The notes beneath the pieces were generated by a model. That model worked only from the letters and a program-made list of their open reading frames with translations, was not told the origin of the DNA and made no database searches. Shown here one piece after another: positions 45,347 to 54,451 of a DNA stretch of 64,000 nt (positions are counted from its first letter, which is position 1; every line of letters starts with the position of its first letter). The stretch is from Herpomyces periplanetae (lineage: Eukaryota; Ascomycota; Laboulbeniomycetes; Herpomycetales; Herpomycetaceae): positions 62,001 to 126,000 of the forward strand of contig WMKJ01000014.1 in NCBI GenBank assembly GCA_009733715.1, written 5' to 3'. A program made the translations under genes and the position numbers.

Positions 45347-46525
45347 TCAGTCAACTTGTTCAACTAAAGCATTATAATGCTCGCCGAGACCGAATCCATG
45401 TTTGTAATAGGCTAACCAAACTTGGGGAAAACTTGCATGAGTAGATTTGGAAGATTCTTCATCCACAGCAGGTATATGATCTACACGACCGGATCCGTGT
45501 ATAATGTTAATGTTAATTAAGAATGACCGAGTAATGGCTTGTAGCTCAAGATGTCCACCCCATTCAGCAGTTGAACGAATTTTGCGTACATACGTATCCA
45601 AAGGTTCCTCTAGAAAAGGAGCAAAATCATCGGGATGATTTGATATGTAATCCGCGGCAATGTATCGTAATTTTTGGTAAGGTAATAGAGAAGAAAAAGA
45701 TGTGGATGCACAGGATGTTTTACCCGAGGTCAAAGTGGTAGATGAGGATGGTAATTCAATGGGAATGTTCATTGATTGAAGACATGTTGCAATGGATGAA
45801 TAAAGGCAATTTCCATCAGCTCCTACTTCAATTTCACGTAGACCTCGTCGAGTAAACTCAGTTTGCATAACTGATACTTCTTGTTGACGTAAATCGGGTA
45901 AATTGGCAGCTTCACGGGCAGCTTCTTCTATAGCGGCGTCTCGTTCAGCAGCCCGACGTGCTAAACGTGCACGATGTCGATTAACCTTTCGTTTACCCGA
46001 CGACGACGTTGACACTTGGGCTGATGGATTAACGGATGATGAAGTATTATCAACTGGTATATTGGTTAGCATAAGACGAGCTAAATTAGCGGTCAACGTT
46101 TGGTTACGGTCCCGCCGTTTGTCATTTAAAGGATACGTATCATTATGTACAGAACTAGTATCCGATGTGGTTGACGATGAAGATGGTGTTAAAGGTGCTA
46201 TTGTAGATTTATCTGTTTGTTCACAATTCATTATACTAACGGGCTGTACATTAGATTCATGAGATGACGGTGATAATGGTAGATTTGGATGAGCCGATTC
46301 AAACTCCCTAATCTCCCGAGCATGTCGATCCCGAAGTTCACGTTCCATAGCTTGACATTCTTCATTTATCATATCTTTATGGGACGTGTTAGATATATTA
46401 TTGTTGGAATTTTTTGAAGAATTCGTCTTTTTACTCCCCGATTTATTAGCCAGGCTAGTTTTTTTCTTAACTTCATACTTCAATTGCCGCAATTCCTTGC
46501 GGTGACGCGTCAGTAAATCATCCAT
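45347..46525 (-). CDS. OTU2: OTU-domain deubiquitinase Otu2/OTUD6B
   Basis: A 392-residue protein if it starts at MDDLLTRHRKELRQLKYEVK, where the family begins. The N-terminal coiled coil continues in EECQAMERELRDRHAREIRE. After a Ser/Thr-rich linker comes the basic KRKVNRHRARLARRAAERDA segment, then the OTU core: EVGADGNCLYSSIA with catalytic Asp and Cys, YIAADYISNHPDDFAPFLEE, WGGHLELQAITRSFLINI, and the C-terminal HYNALVE with catalytic His. Otu2 removes ubiquitin from ribosomal protein eS7 during recycling. The frame stays open upstream to an ATG at 46936, adding 137 residues with a poly-His stretch, but that start would leave only 63 bases to the divergent GPI15 ATG and would cross a GC-rich, E-box-bearing island. 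I therefore prefer 46525. Confidence 0.88.
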   Translation of the reverse strand: MDDLLTRHRKELRQLKYEVKKKTSLANKSGSKKTNSSKNSNNNISNTSHKDMINEECQAMERELRDRHAREIREFESAHPNLPLSPSSHESNVQPVSIMNCEQTDKSTIAPLTPSSSSTTSDTSSVHNDTYPLNDKRRDRNQTLTANLARLMLTNIPVDNTSSSVNPSAQVSTSSSGKRKVNRHRARLARRAAERDAAIEEAAREAANLPDLRQQEVSVMQTEFTRRGLREIEVGADGNCLYSSIATCLQSMNIPIELPSSSTTLTSGKTSCASTSFSSLLPYQKLRYIAADYISNHPDDFAPFLEEPLDTYVRKIRSTAEWGGHLELQAITRSFLININIIHGSGRVDHIPAVDEESSKSTHASFPQVWLAYYKHGFGLGEHYNALVEQVD

Positions 46526-46999
46526 ACCCCCACCCTTCTTAACATGACACGAGGATTCACTTTTTCGATTAAACGCAGACGCAAATGTAAACGTTAAAGT
46601 ATCCGGTAACGAACTATTCAGCAACGATAACCATTCTCGCGTCAAAACTTCGCATCGCAAACTTTTTACGCCACTGGCACCGCCACCGCCACACTCAGAA
46701 CACGTGCTAGGGCGGGACTGCGCCACGAGCGTGCCACGCTTCGCATATTCATTTTTCCGTGATTCCGATTCCCAAAAAGGAAATTTTTCACGAAGTGCCG
46801 ACCGGCTGTGATGATGATTTTGATGATGTTGATGATGATTTTGATGTCGATGGTGATGTCCAGGTGTTAACAAAGTGTTGAGTACGGTTGACTGTCGACA
46901 TGTTTTACACGATTTATCACGATTAAATAAATCCATGCTTCAAAGTTAGTTAATATTTATGCGCGTATGTTAACCGACTAGTGCTTCGGTTTGTTCCTA
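46526..46999. promoter_or_regulatory. Divergent promoter of OTU2 and GPI15, GC island and ATG/CAT triplet tract
   Basis: Between the preferred start codons. It contains a GC-rich island at about 46670-46745 with several CGCCAC words and a CACGTG at 46701-46706. A GATGAT/GATTTT-type triplet tract at about 46809-46860 reads as poly-His on the minus strand. If the longer OTU2 frame (to 46936) is translated, most of this would be coding. Confidence 0.45.
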
Positions 47000-47926
47000 A
47001 TGGCGGAATATTTCAGCAGTAACAACTATCGCGGTAATAAAGTAACCGCAGATACTTCTTCATTCAAAAATCCCCCTTCTTCTAATCGCGTTACTTCACA
47101 ATTCCAGAGATTCAATATACTTTATTCCCCTTCTCCAAGGTTAATCGTACACAAACCAAACGAATCCACCGTTCACTTTATCCTTTCAACCTTTCCTTAC
47201 TTTTCCTCTCGCTGGCTTAATACAGCCGTACTTACCGGCTTGTTCACTACTAGACTTCTTCTCGTGTTACTTTCTTTAACTCTACTACTCTTCAAATATT
47301 TCCATTTCACAAACTCTCCATTTACCTCACACACCCTTTCTCAGTGTCCCATTATATCACCTAATCCTCCCCTCTACGGGATCGTTGCACCTTCATACTT
47401 CATTAATTCATTTACCACACTTACTCGGTCTATTAACTCCATCCATCTCTTTATACTTTGCTGCGCTTGTATTTGGCTTGCATTATTGCGCGGTTATACA
47501 CAAGAATCAATCCTCGTTATCCAGGGTATCGGTGTTCAAGTTTCTTCATCGTCAAAATATCTCTTTCGTTCCTCCAATCGCTTTATTCCTGCTACGTCAA
47601 TTCAAGATATTTACATTTACGAAGCCTTCAAACACTTTCAAATCCGTTTCTATATGTGCGTCGTCGTGCGTGACGAAAAAAACGTCGTTGTTGTCTTCCC
47701 GGTGCGTATATACTCCTCCCGTCATATCGTGAATTATACTAATCAGTCTTCACCATACGTTTGCGTACAAACCTATAATTTACTTTCCCTTCCTCCTTAT
47801 TACTTTAATCTCCAGAAAAGTGAATCTCGTTTACACATTCTACGACAAGTTTGGTTGGGTACTCGTAAATGCCTATACCAGACCTGTCATAATTCCTCCT
47901 CCCAATTATCCCTTACTGTGTCGTGA
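47000..47926 (+). CDS. GPI15: GPI-GlcNAc transferase subunit PIG-H/Gpi15
   Basis: Two exons, 47000-47701 and 47816-47926, give 270 residues. The intron (GTGCGT donor, ACTAAT branch, CTCCAG acceptor) has no in-frame stop, but removing it restores the family junction VVFPKSESRLHILRQVWLGT. PIG-H is part of the ER complex that adds GlcNAc to phosphatidylinositol, the first step of GPI anchor synthesis. Support: two hydrophobic hairpin segments (LTGLFTTRLLLVLLSLTLLL and FILCCACIWLALL) and the conserved ESILVIQGIGVQVSSSSKYL, NRFIPATSIQDIYIYEAFKH and FQIRFYMCVVVRDE. The start is the ATG at 47000 (MAEYFSSNNY). The N-terminal 60 residues are poorly conserved. It is convergent with DEG1, 70 bases apart. 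Confidence 0.85.
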   Translation: MAEYFSSNNYRGNKVTADTSSFKNPPSSNRVTSQFQRFNILYSPSPRLIVHKPNESTVHFILSTFPYFSSRWLNTAVLTGLFTTRLLLVLLSLTLLLFKYFHFTNSPFTSHTLSQCPIISPNPPLYGIVAPSYFINSFTTLTRSINSIHLFILCCACIWLALLRGYTQESILVIQGIGVQVSSSSKYLFRSSNRFIPATSIQDIYIYEAFKHFQIRFYMCVVVRDEKNVVVVFPVRIYSSRHIVNYTNQSSPYVCVQTYNLLSLPPYYFNLQKSESRLHILRQVWLGTRKCLYQTCHNSSSQLSLTVS

Positions 47927-47995
47927 AAATCCTTCTACACTTCAAAATCGTGCTACAAGCCCACTTCACCGTATACTCAAATATCCGGTAAATGA

Positions 47996-49882
47996 TCAGG
48001 GTTTGTTTCGCATCTTATTCATTTTTTTCCCTTCGTATTTCTTAGCCCAACGCGCATTGACAACTTCTACATCATCCAGTAAATCACGCTGTAATATCGG
48101 TACATATTTACTCAAACCCTTCTTTGACCAGGGTTTTTCGCCTCCGTTAAATATCCGAATTTTTCCTGTCGTACACCTTGTCCCTAAATTATTCCACTCA
48201 CTGTGTGGTAACGGCAAACTTTGAGGCATTGTGTTGCTTGAATTTACAACCGATGCCTTCATCGCCCCTATGGCATGGGGCGAATAATCTGTTTTAGCCT
48301 TTTGCGAATTTACGTTTTTCATGTTTGATTCGTTGTATATATGGTTACTGAACTTATTTGCCACTATATCCAATAACATACCGTTGAGAATTTCTTCAAG
48401 TTTAGATTTGCGCCAATTGGACCATAAATTTTGCAGTAAACCTGCCCATGAAGTTAATGAATGACTGCGCCCGCAGGTCGGTACAATTAATTCACTACTA
48501 CACGAACTATTGTTCCGTTTGGTAGTAATATGATGCTGTTGAACATTTTCACGGATAATTTGATCAGATATATCGTTAGTGTAGACCCATTGTAACGTAT
48601 CAGTATTCGTATGTGAAACGTCATGCCACGGCGGACTGTACGGTGAGTCAGTCTGAGCCTCGTTGGGGAAACCAGGAAAGATACAATCCCATAAAACTAG
48701 AGGGGTATCAGCTGCCATTTCATAATTGGGTCGACGTGGAACTCGTTTAATATCCAGTAAATCCGAAACTAATTGTGGTGATTCAAGGCCTTGTCCGATT
48801 AAAAAAAGTATAGCAACCATATGTCTAACTTGATGGTAAAGGAAAGCTGAACCGTGTATAGATATAGCGTAAACACACGGCTGTGCAGGTATATTAGATG
48901 TGTGTAAAAAGGTGGGGAGATCAAGTTGACAAACAGGATTAATATCAATGTGAAAAATTTGTCGGGTAAAATTGGTAAGTTGCCGAGCGGGATCAATTTT
49001 ACAAAAATTTCGAAAATCGTGAACGCCAATGAAATCTTGAGCAGCCGTGCGCATAAGTTCAATGTTAAGCCATGCTTCGTTAGGCAATGGAGACTGATGG
49101 GGTGAAGAAATATCGGGTAGTAGAGCAGGCTGTGTAAAAAAGTACTTGTAACGGCGTTCCCGGCATGAGAATCGCGCGGAAAATGAATCGGGTAAGTAAG
49201 GACACCAGGCTAAAATGCGAATTTCCGGTGGTAGGACACGATTGAGTACTTGGGGGTAGCAAATTTCATCGTTAACGGGATCGAAAGTAGATTCTTGTGA
49301 CGAATCAATGGGCCTATTGCTGCGCAAGTTTAACGCGATAACTTGACCAAAGGAACTGACACCCTTGTCAGTTCGACCACATTTGGAGTAATTACACCCG
49401 GTCCAATACAGTTTAGCACAGCGTTGAAGGGGGGAAATACTTAAAGCGTCAAGGTCAACATAATCCAATGAAGACGCCAGTTCATTTGTACGCGGAAAGA
49501 TTAGACGAGTTAACGCCAAAGCTTTCCAAATTTCTTCTTCAACGGACGGAAGGCGGGTTAACGTACCATCGCTATGCTCATATCCGTTGAAAGCACTACC
49601 GATATAGGCTAATTTTAACGCCACATAACGTGTTGCATACTTGCGAGCATCAATTGAACGTGGGATAACTGTACTAGACAGTACCTGAGGCTTTGATAAC
49701 GAAGGTAAGTGTGTGCAAGTACAAGAATGATTAATTCGTTTTTCAGTTTCCACTAATTTTTCGATTAACTGTTGCTTTGTTAACTCCTCGTACGCCGTAT
49801 GTTTAACATTCCCACGCTCGGATACTTGTCCCATAACTTGCCTAATACTGCGCAATACTGTGAATCCAATTCCAAGTTTCAT
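47996..49882 (-). CDS. DEG1: tRNA pseudouridine(38/39) synthase Deg1/PUS3
   Basis: A 628-residue single-exon TruA-family enzyme that forms pseudouridine at positions 38 and 39 of tRNA anticodon arms. The catalytic Asp is in SKCGRTDKGVSSFGQVIAL, around residue 170. Other family blocks: YVALKLAYIGSAFNGYEHSD, VLNRVLPPEIRILAWCPYLP, FSARFSCRERRYKYFF, IGVHDFRNFCKIDPARQLTN and AFLYHQVRHMVAILFLIGQG. The N-terminal coiled coil (YEELTKQQLIEKLVETEKRI) is typical of Pus3 and separates it from Pus1. A long disordered C-terminal part makes it larger than yeast Deg1 (about 440 residues). It is divergent from the RING gene at 50177, with a CACGTGA between them. Confidence 0.9.
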   Translation of the reverse strand: MKLGIGFTVLRSIRQVMGQVSERGNVKHTAYEELTKQQLIEKLVETEKRINHSCTCTHLPSLSKPQVLSSTVIPRSIDARKYATRYVALKLAYIGSAFNGYEHSDGTLTRLPSVEEEIWKALALTRLIFPRTNELASSLDYVDLDALSISPLQRCAKLYWTGCNYSKCGRTDKGVSSFGQVIALNLRSNRPIDSSQESTFDPVNDEICYPQVLNRVLPPEIRILAWCPYLPDSFSARFSCRERRYKYFFTQPALLPDISSPHQSPLPNEAWLNIELMRTAAQDFIGVHDFRNFCKIDPARQLTNFTRQIFHIDINPVCQLDLPTFLHTSNIPAQPCVYAISIHGSAFLYHQVRHMVAILFLIGQGLESPQLVSDLLDIKRVPRRPNYEMAADTPLVLWDCIFPGFPNEAQTDSPYSPPWHDVSHTNTDTLQWVYTNDISDQIIRENVQQHHITTKRNNSSCSSELIVPTCGRSHSLTSWAGLLQNLWSNWRKSKLEEILNGMLLDIVANKFSNHIYNESNMKNVNSQKAKTDYSPHAIGAMKASVVNSSNTMPQSLPLPHSEWNNLGTRCTTGKIRIFNGGEKPWSKKGLSKYVPILQRDLLDDVEVVNARWAKKYEGKKMNKMRNKP

Positions 49883-50053
49883 TGAACAATATTGGTAAAT
49901 ATTGCCCTAATAACAAATAACGGTGCAAAGAATAAATTTCCGTATGAATCAGATAAAATTTTGGGTAAAAAGTCAAAAACCTATCCCCCAAACTTCCAAA
50001 ACGTGTCGAATTTTGAAAGCACCACAACCCGGGCGGGAAAACTATGTTCCTGG

Positions 50054-50060
50054 CACGTGA
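50054..50060. promoter_or_regulatory. CACGTGA in the DEG1/RING-gene divergent promoter
   Basis: In the context TGGCACGTGAGCGGCGG, 117 bases before the ATG of the RING gene and about 170 from the DEG1 start. Confidence 0.45.
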
Positions 50061-50176
50061 GCGGCGGTGCTAACGGGGAATTTTGCTTGGAGATTGCATG
50101 TGAAGATGATAAGTAGTCGATTGTTCATGTGGGTGTATATGGTAAAAAGAAGTTGAGTACTGGATGAATTGACATT

Positions 50177-51118
50177 ATGAGTAGTTACGAAGGTTAGTTT
50201 TTCCAAGGGGATTAGGAAAGGAATATGAAGATGAAGATTGTACGGCTAATATGTATAGGGAATGTGAAAGCGTTTAGAGGAGCATAATATTCCACGATAT
50301 TCGTTATCGAAGAAACCGGGGGAAAATGAGACGAATATTAGGGAACATGAAAGGCCATGGCGGCCAGATTTGTCGACATTTTACGCGAATATACGACAAC
50401 TAGACGTTTCCGGGTTACACGAACGACATGATAATCCTCATGCAGTACCGTTACCTCAGGATATTGAAGCATTATATCGGTTGTTAGCAGATGCATTGAT
50501 AGCGGTCGCTACACGAACACACCATCCTGAGAGGGCAGGCTTGATGTCGGTAGCAACTGGAATGGGAATGGGAACGGGAACTGGAACGGGAGATTGGAAT
50601 TGGCGAACAGCGTTAACAGAGGAGGGAGTGGCGAGTCGAGTACAAGTTAACATGGTTAACGAGCTACTCTCGATTGCTGAAGCACCCCCCCGAGTTATAT
50701 CGGGGGTGCCGGAAACTTATTTTGACGAGTTGGAACGAGTTGATAAAAGGGATTTAAAGTCTAGTATGCAATGCCCTATTTGCGCGAACGCATTTCTCGA
50801 TGGTAAATGAATCTACTAATTTATTCATGATGAAATATTATTTGATGGTTTATACATATATGCAAGACAAGCGTACTGAGCAAGCATGATATCTACTAAC
50901 TATATTAGCATATAGACGAATATCCTCTGGTAGTTCGATTACCTTGTCATAAGGATCACGTATTCGATTTAGAGTGTATTCGACCGTGGTTAATTCTGAA
51001 TCCAACCTGTCCGCTAGATCGAGTGAACCTTTTAAAGCCTTTACCACCGCGCATACAGCTTCGAGAACTGAACATTGATCAAGAGACTGAGGAGGATTAT
51101 GACGATTATTTTGCATGA
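50177..51118 (+). CDS. RING-type E3 ubiquitin ligase, small, unassigned
   Basis: Three exons: 50177-50192 (MSSYE), 50278-50802 and 50916-51118, giving 247 residues. The middle frame has no ATG, so the small first exon, with a GTTAGT donor, is needed; the second intron has an excellent ACTAAC branch. The RING reads MQCPICANAFLDDEYPLVV (first Cys pair, with the splice inside) then RLPCHKDHVFDLECIRPWLI and NPTCPLDR. This is a canonical RING with a CH-rich second part, in the style of fungal RING-H2 proteins with an N-terminal helical region. A Gly/Met/Thr tract encoded by a GGAATG/GGAACG hexamer repeat (about 50560-50592) sits before the RING. The C-terminus is acidic. I do not recognise a named orthologue. 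Identity as a RING ligase is firm; substrate is unknown. Confidence 0.8.
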
Positions 51119-51794
51119 AACGTGAACTTGCAGAATAAGTATGAAATGTTTGATTAAGTAGTATAAACCGGCCGGGTTACTTACGATCGTGTTACGCCAT
51201 GATAAGCTGATAGATAATTATGTGGGAAGAGGGAGACTGTACTACACTATATAGGCTAAATAACATAGCAAAGATTAGAAAAAGTCTGTATCTTTAACTT
51301 TGCGCGTCCACCTATACACTCGGCTTCCACCGGCGCCCCGGACGCGCACACGTGACAGAGTAGGACAAGTGTCACGTGCAATAGCGGAAAAAAGAGCAGC
51401 CGGCAAGTGGGAAATTTTTGGGAAAAAATTAATTTGTTAGACGAAAGAAAGGCGAAGTGGGATGGGTATGTAAAGAATTAATTAAAGCTTTTATCATCAT
51501 GTTAAGTGTAAGGTTAATGTACGGGGAAAAAGAAAGTAACTAATACTTTTGTATAAAACAAAAAGTAACGGCATTCGAGAAGTAACGGAGTGTTCTTGGG
51601 AAGGTGAGGGTTGGTAATAAAAAGATTGGAGGGAACGAAAAATACATTGTCATGAAGGTTAACAATTTATCAATATACAAATACATTTTACACATTTATC
51701 GTAGCAAGTCAAGTGTCCCAATTATATACACACAGGAAATCTTTCCAAAACATTGGTATAGGTGAGCATAGGTGTATGGGTAAAAGGAGCCATA
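51119..51794. other. Promoter region of the GMPPA-like gene
   Basis: Noncoding. A GC-rich patch at about 51318-51380 holds two E-boxes, CACGTGA at 51349-51355 and TCACGTG at 51372-51378, about 420 bases before the ATG. Confidence 0.5.
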
Positions 51795-53396
51795 ATGAGT
51801 CCGACAAATAAATTGTACAAAGCGGTGATTCTGGTACGTATAAATCATGTTAAATCAAGCCGATTGACGGCAAATTGCCAGTTTTCATTAACAGTATGTA
51901 TCTGGGAGAACATTTTTTAGGTTGGAGGTCCATCCCGTGGTACGCGCTTTCGTCCTCTATCATTAGATCTCCCCAAGGTAAATTTGCAAGAAAGACACTA
52001 AGATGTATAACATATACATGCGTACGGTTGGTTAACGATGAGAATTTAACGGAGAAAAATCTAGCCGTTATTTGAAGTCGCAGGTCATCCAATCATTGAG
52101 CATTGTCTTCGAGCTATCTCCAAAGTATCTGGGATACGTGAAGTTTTCCTTGTGGGTTATTATGATGAAAGCATATTTCGCGATTTTTTACGCAGAGCGG
52201 CCAAAACTTTTCCAGCGTTAAGCCTAAAGTATCTACGTGAGTATGAAGCTTTGGGTACAGCTGGAGGTATTTATCACTTTCGCGATGCTATACTGCAAGG
52301 GAATCCCGACGGATTTTTCGTACTGAACTGCGATGTATGCTGTTCATTTCCCTTGAGCGATATGTTAAAACTGTTTGAAGAAAAACATGCGGGCGCCGTA
52401 ATCCTGGGCACTCGAGTCTCCAACGAATATGCTAATATGTTTGGATGTATAGTGTCAGATCCTGATACTAAACAAGTTTTGCACTACGTTGAAAAGCCCG
52501 AATGTCATATTTCCAACTTGATAAATTGTGGAGTTTACCTTTTCTCGGCCAAATCTATATTTCCTGCGATTCGTGATGCCATTCAACATCATAGAACCGA
52601 TCCAACCAGTTTACCAGCCGCATCAGCTGTAAGGGATACTAATGTAACGACTACACTTACAGCAAGTAATTCTAACCTGGATGAATTTTCCGTTAAATCT
52701 CAGGTAATTCGACTAGAGCAAGACGTATTGTCCGTCTTGGTGGAAACCGGAAACTTTTTCGTCGTTGAAACCAAGGATTTCTGGCGACAAATTAAAACTG
52801 CTGGCTCTGCTATACCCGCAAATGCTTTGTATTTGCAGCAGGCCATGCAAAATGAATCCGATGAATTAGCTACTGCGTCCCCCAATATTATTCCTCCCGT
52901 TTACATTCATGAGAATGCCAAAGTTGACGCAACGGCTAAACTAGGCCCAAATGTATCAATCGGGGCTAGAGCTATTATAGGTCGAGGTGTTCGGGTTAAA
53001 GATTCCATTGTACTGGAAGATGGAAGAATTGATCATGATGCATGCGTTTTACATGCAATCGTGGGATGGAACAGTCGAATTGGTTGCTGGTCTAGAGTTG
53101 AAGGTACTGCTGTTCCTGTAAGCAGTATGAAAACCCTTATCGTGAAAAATGGCGTCAAAATTCAGAGTATATGTATTCTGGGAAAGGAGTGTAATGTGGG
53201 TGATGAGGTTCACCTACAAAATTGTGTTTGCTTACCGTACAAGGAGTTAAAGCGAGTAAGTGATAGATCACTTTGTTATAATTTTATCTGTATGCGAAAA
53301 TTGTAACAGACGCTGACGATCATGATGATGCTCCATGAACATCTCAAACTACACTATTATATCAGGATGTATACAATGAAGTTATCATGTAATTGA
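51795..53396 (+). CDS. Mannose-1-phosphate guanylyltransferase alpha-like (GMPPA) protein
   Basis: Exons 51795-51833, 51921-51977 and 52065-53255 are well supported; a fourth, 53310-53396, is tentative. The splices assemble the signature AVILVGGPSRGTRFRPLSLD then LPKPLFEVAGHPIIEH, the form found in GMPPA rather than the catalytic GMPPB. FLVGYYDESIFRDFL, YLREYEALGTAGGIYHF and DGFFVLNCDVC follow. The C-terminal left-handed beta-helix is shown by hexapeptides such as VDATAKLGPNVSIGARAIIG. In animals GMPPA is a regulatory partner that senses GDP-mannose and inhibits GMPPB; the fungal protein probably also works in GDP-mannose supply for glycosylation and cell wall. A Ser/Thr-rich insertion lies in the middle. 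At the 3' end, PYKELKR meets a perfect GTAAGT; reading through ends at 53306. Confidence 0.85.
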
Positions 53397-53694
53397 CATG
53401 CTGCCCAATAACAACGTGAATCTCATCGTACTGGCTAAAACTGTGAAGATGATTCCTCCCAAAACTTTAAATGTACCAAGCAAGGTTGGGTGATTTTGAT
53501 CTTTTAACCATAATCGAACTTCCCTCTTTTACGTTGCGCAAAAGGAAAAAAGGATCGCTTACCAAGTGAATTGAACTCATAAATTCCCTCAGAACATTAA
53601 TACTTTCTCCTGATAAAACGCGCATACACGCATAAGGAGTATACGCTGAAAATAGAGTTATGAATAGCGTTTGAAATTTCAACTTCTCCATCAT
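53362..53694 (-). CDS. Possible small two-exon secreted or membrane peptide
   Basis: Speculative. The frame starting at ATG 53694 reads MMEKLKFQTLFITLFSAYTP with a hydrophobic stretch, and reaches a GTAAGC donor after 44 codons (53563). Joining it to 53430-53362 (YDEIHVVIGQHVNYMITSLY) in phase 0 would give 66 residues. The intron would be 132 bases. I recognise no family, and the second exon lies antisense to the tentative last exon of the GMPPA-like gene. It may well be chance. Confidence 0.2.
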
Positions 53695-54451
53695 ATCAAC
53701 ATAAGATGGTGTGTGTGTGAGGGAATATTCATGATATATTTCAGTAGAGGGGAAATTTGGTTATTTACACGGTAATAGATGTTAACAAGAACCTACCTAT
53801 GCATGCATAAGTTGAACTGAATAAGTAAATAACGAAACATAATTGCCATACTCACACATGATACTGTAAGTGTGCAAAGAAATAAGTTCAGTAGGTATAA
53901 AGGAGCACGTAGTATGGTATGTAGCGAGACATTGGTGAGATTGTATGAAATTAGCCATAAAAATTCGATACATTGGACCGAACTGAAGATAAACGCGCGA
54001 AGACGTAACTGAAAATTTGATAAATGTCGAAAATTTAGATAAAAGATGAGGATATCAAACGATTTCATGAGATGATATGCAGATAAAGGGGATTGACAAG
54101 GTGAACTTAAGGTGCAAAATGCAAACCCAAAATTTTGGGCACGAGTAAACTTAGGTCGACAGATTAACCATCATCCAAAGTAGAAGGGTATATTCACGCA
54201 TGGTACGCGCGCAATAAGGTGACAAAATTCCGCCATTCACCCTAATGAAAAAGTATCCGCGGTGCGACTCAGACAATCAAACAAATCATGGTTTGATTGA
54301 ACACTGAAGCGAAGTTTGAAGCATAAAGTCTATAACATATAAAGTTGAAACACCGCTGAGACAAGTAAAAATGATAGAGCGTCGCATCGTGATTATCTTC
54401 CCCGAGACACGATGAACAAAGCCGTTGCCCTTTATGTTTAAGTGGAATCAA
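53397..54451. other. Intergenic, convergent 3' ends of the GMPPA-like and FLC genes
   Basis: Apart from the doubtful small frame noted separately, no gene is supported. A 91-codon hydrophobic minus-strand frame (53793-54068) has no family resemblance and follows the local AT bias. Confidence 0.35.

Noticed and set aside
50850-51116. 88-codon minus-strand frame
   Set aside because: It is antisense to the last exon of the RING gene, whose plus-strand reading gives a complete RING.
51795-53396. Interpreting the gene as the catalytic GMPPB/Psa1 enzyme
   Set aside because: The signature is GGPSRGTRFRPLS, the alpha-type form with an insertion, rather than the GGFGTRLRPLT of catalytic beta subunits.
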